Source: Clavibacter michiganensis (GTDB lineage Bacteria; Actinomycetota; Actinomycetes; Actinomycetales; Microbacteriaceae). Taken from it: a stretch of DNA of 64,000 nucleotides. Position 1 is the first letter of the stretch, and every line of letters starts with the position of its first letter. The stretch lies in assembly GCA_002150995.1 (NCBI GenBank), contig MDHJ01000001.1, positions 2,604,001 through 2,668,000 on the forward strand, written 5' to 3'. The notes beneath the pieces were generated by a model. That model made no database searches. It saw nothing but the letters and a program-made list of their open reading frames with translations, and was not told the DNA's origin. Below, in pieces: positions 62,889 through 64,000 of the stretch. Both the position numbers and the translations under genes were made by a program.

Positions 62889-63433
62889 ATGAGCGCTCCC
62901 GCCGATCCGCCCCGCGACCGACCGGACGACGCCGCCGATGACGCCGCCGGCGACGCCGCCGGGCCGACCGCGCACGCCGCCGTCACCATCCGCCCGCGCG
63001 CCCCGAGGACCTGCCACGCGTCGCCGAGCTGCGCTGGCGGTGGAGCGTCGACGAGTCGGGCACGGACCCCGCAACGGACGCCGCCGGGTACGCCGCCGCG
63101 ACCGTCGCCTTCGCCGAGGCGCACGCCGCCACGCACCGGTGCCTCGTCGCGGAGGCCCGCGGCGAGATCGCGGGCATGGCCTGGATCGCCCTCACGGACC
63201 GGCCGCCGACGCCCGACGACCTCAGCCGCGTCGCCGGCGACGTCCAGTCGGTGTACGTGCTGCCCGCGCTCCGCGGCTCGGGCACGGGCGCACGCCTCCT
63301 CGAGGCGCTGCTCGACGTGGCGCGCGACGCCGGCTGCCGCTACGTGCGCGTGCACTCCAGCACTCGCGCGATCCCGCTCTACGCCCGCGCCGGGTTCGCG
63401 GTCGACGAGACGTACCGCGTCGTCCGCCTCTGA
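62889..63433 (+). pseudogene. GNAT acetyltransferase, frameshifted as read
   Basis: ATG 62889 (TAGGTT 6 nt upstream) starts an acidic leader and VTIRPRAP; at CCCC 63001-63004 one base is missing and the next frame continues EDLPRVAELRWRWSVDES, then GEIAGMAWIALTDRPP and SVYVLPALRGSGTGARLLEA with the acetyl-CoA loop, ending YARAGFAVDETYRVVRL. Restored length is 181 residues. Substrate unknown. Confidence 0.8.
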
Positions 63434-63447
63434 GGGGCGGCGCCGCT

Positions 63448-63472
63448 CGGCGGGCTGGCATCACGCCCGCCG
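63448..63472. terminator. 8-bp hairpin between convergent genes
   Basis: cggcgggc (63448-63455) pairs with gcccgccg (63465-63472), loop 9 nt, between the acetyltransferase stop and the convergent hypothetical gene. No T tract. Confidence 0.4.
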
Positions 63473-63505
63473 CGGTTCCCCTCCGAGCGGAAGGGGACGA
63501 CCTCC

Positions 63506-63988
63506 TCACTCGGGCGCGAGCACGAGATCGAGTGGCGGCTGGTCCTCGCGGTCGAGGACCACGGCGAGTCGCGCCTCGTGCGCCGCGTCCTCGGGCACGT
63601 CGACCGCGTAGGAGGTGGGGCCGAGGTCCTCGCTGCAGGCCTGCCCGCCCATGCGATCCATCCGGACGCGCAGGCCGCCGTCGGCGGGCAGCACCGCCGT
63701 CGGTGCCTCCGGGCAGGTGGACGAACCGTACGTCGTGACGAGGAATCGCTCCCCGACGTCGAGCCACCGCACCTCGGGATCCGTGTGCGCCGGGCCCTCG
63801 AACCTCACCAGCCCCGCGCCGACGGCGTCGAAGCGCTCCCCCACGATGGTCGGCTCGGGCGGGTGGGACGCCACGAGGACGACCGTGGCCAACGCCGCGG
63901 CGCCGACCGCGAGGGCCGCCACGGAGAGGCGGGTCATCGTCCGCGTGAAGACGGGGTCGTGTCGGAGGTCGTCCTCGCGTCGCCGCAT
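63506..63988 (-). CDS. membrane-anchored hypothetical protein
   Basis: A 160-residue protein: cytosolic charged start (MRRREDDLRHDP), one helix (about residues 20-42) and an external domain of about 115 residues with two Cys (STCPEAPTAV and QACSEDLGP) that may form a disulfide. No family recognised. Its start at 63988 is near the window end, and the upstream sequence is not visible. Confidence 0.7.
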   Translation of the reverse strand: MRRREDDLRHDPVFTRTMTRLSVAALAVGAAALATVVLVASHPPEPTIVGERFDAVGAGLVRFEGPAHTDPEVRWLDVGERFLVTTYGSSTCPEAPTAVLPADGGLRVRMDRMGGQACSEDLGPTSYAVDVPEDAAHEARLAVVLDREDQPPLDLVLAPE

Positions 63989-64000
63989 GCCCGCTCCTTC

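Overview
The window is about 73% GC with strong codon bias. Its gene content (leaderless TAnnnT promoters, a DtxR/IdeR-type iron box, a metG-tatD-rsmA-ispE cluster, GT-C glycosyltransferases) points to a high-GC actinobacterium. A member of the Microbacteriaceae, perhaps Clavibacter, fits best; this is inference, because no rRNA, tRNA or marker gene is present. I found no CRISPR array.

Layout. (1) 1-6061: the cut end of an OmpR-type response regulator, then a GT2 glycosyltransferase / DUF2064 / methyltransferase operon facing a membrane-bound sulfite-oxidase-fold molybdoenzyme, then a GT-C glycosyltransferase. (2) 6063-10786: molybdenum block with modCBA, an HTH plus molybdate-binding regulator, moaA and moaD. 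(3) 10809-14894: siderophore-interacting reductase, iron box, binding lipoprotein and two FecCD permeases. (4) 14958-20392: VOC protein, WYL regulator, a two-component system, an NTF2-like secreted protein and small membrane proteins. (5) About 20.4-37.3 kb: an accessory island with lower GC. It holds decayed conjugation genes (TraG-like coupling protein, DUF4913), a broken response regulator, a YobI-like membrane P-loop NTPase with a small partner, two small P-loop kinases, a TIR-like (PF10137) effector with an unusual promoter, a serine recombinase, and a CoA-transferase cassette bracketed by 18-bp repeats. The right edge cuts a core gene down to 50 codons. (6) 37.4-48.0 kb: DUF1648/GntR pair, HAD hydrolase, a fused Gfo/Idh/MocA-aldo/keto reductase with its LacI regulator and two operators, OsmC, MarR, stress protein, acetyltransferase, phosphotransferase, nucleotidyltransferase and MoeB-rhodanese. 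(7) 48.0-64.0 kb: GT39-like glycosyltransferase, hydrolase, CGNR regulator, EamA transporter, ispE, rsmA, tatD, metG, a small secreted Cys protein with a small membrane protein, citrate synthase, flavin oxidoreductases, alcohol dehydrogenase with divergent TetR, acetyltransferase and a membrane-anchored protein.

How it fits together. Molybdate uptake, its regulator, cofactor synthesis (MoaA, MoaD, MoeB) and a molybdoenzyme all sit in this window. Iron uptake is headed by a recognisable iron box. Many genes are transcribed leaderlessly.

Reading caution. At least thirteen otherwise normal genes carry a single-base change of frame, nearly always one missing base in a run of three to five C or G. 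This looks more like homopolymer error in the assembly than thirteen independent mutations, so genes marked as frameshifted may be intact in the organism.
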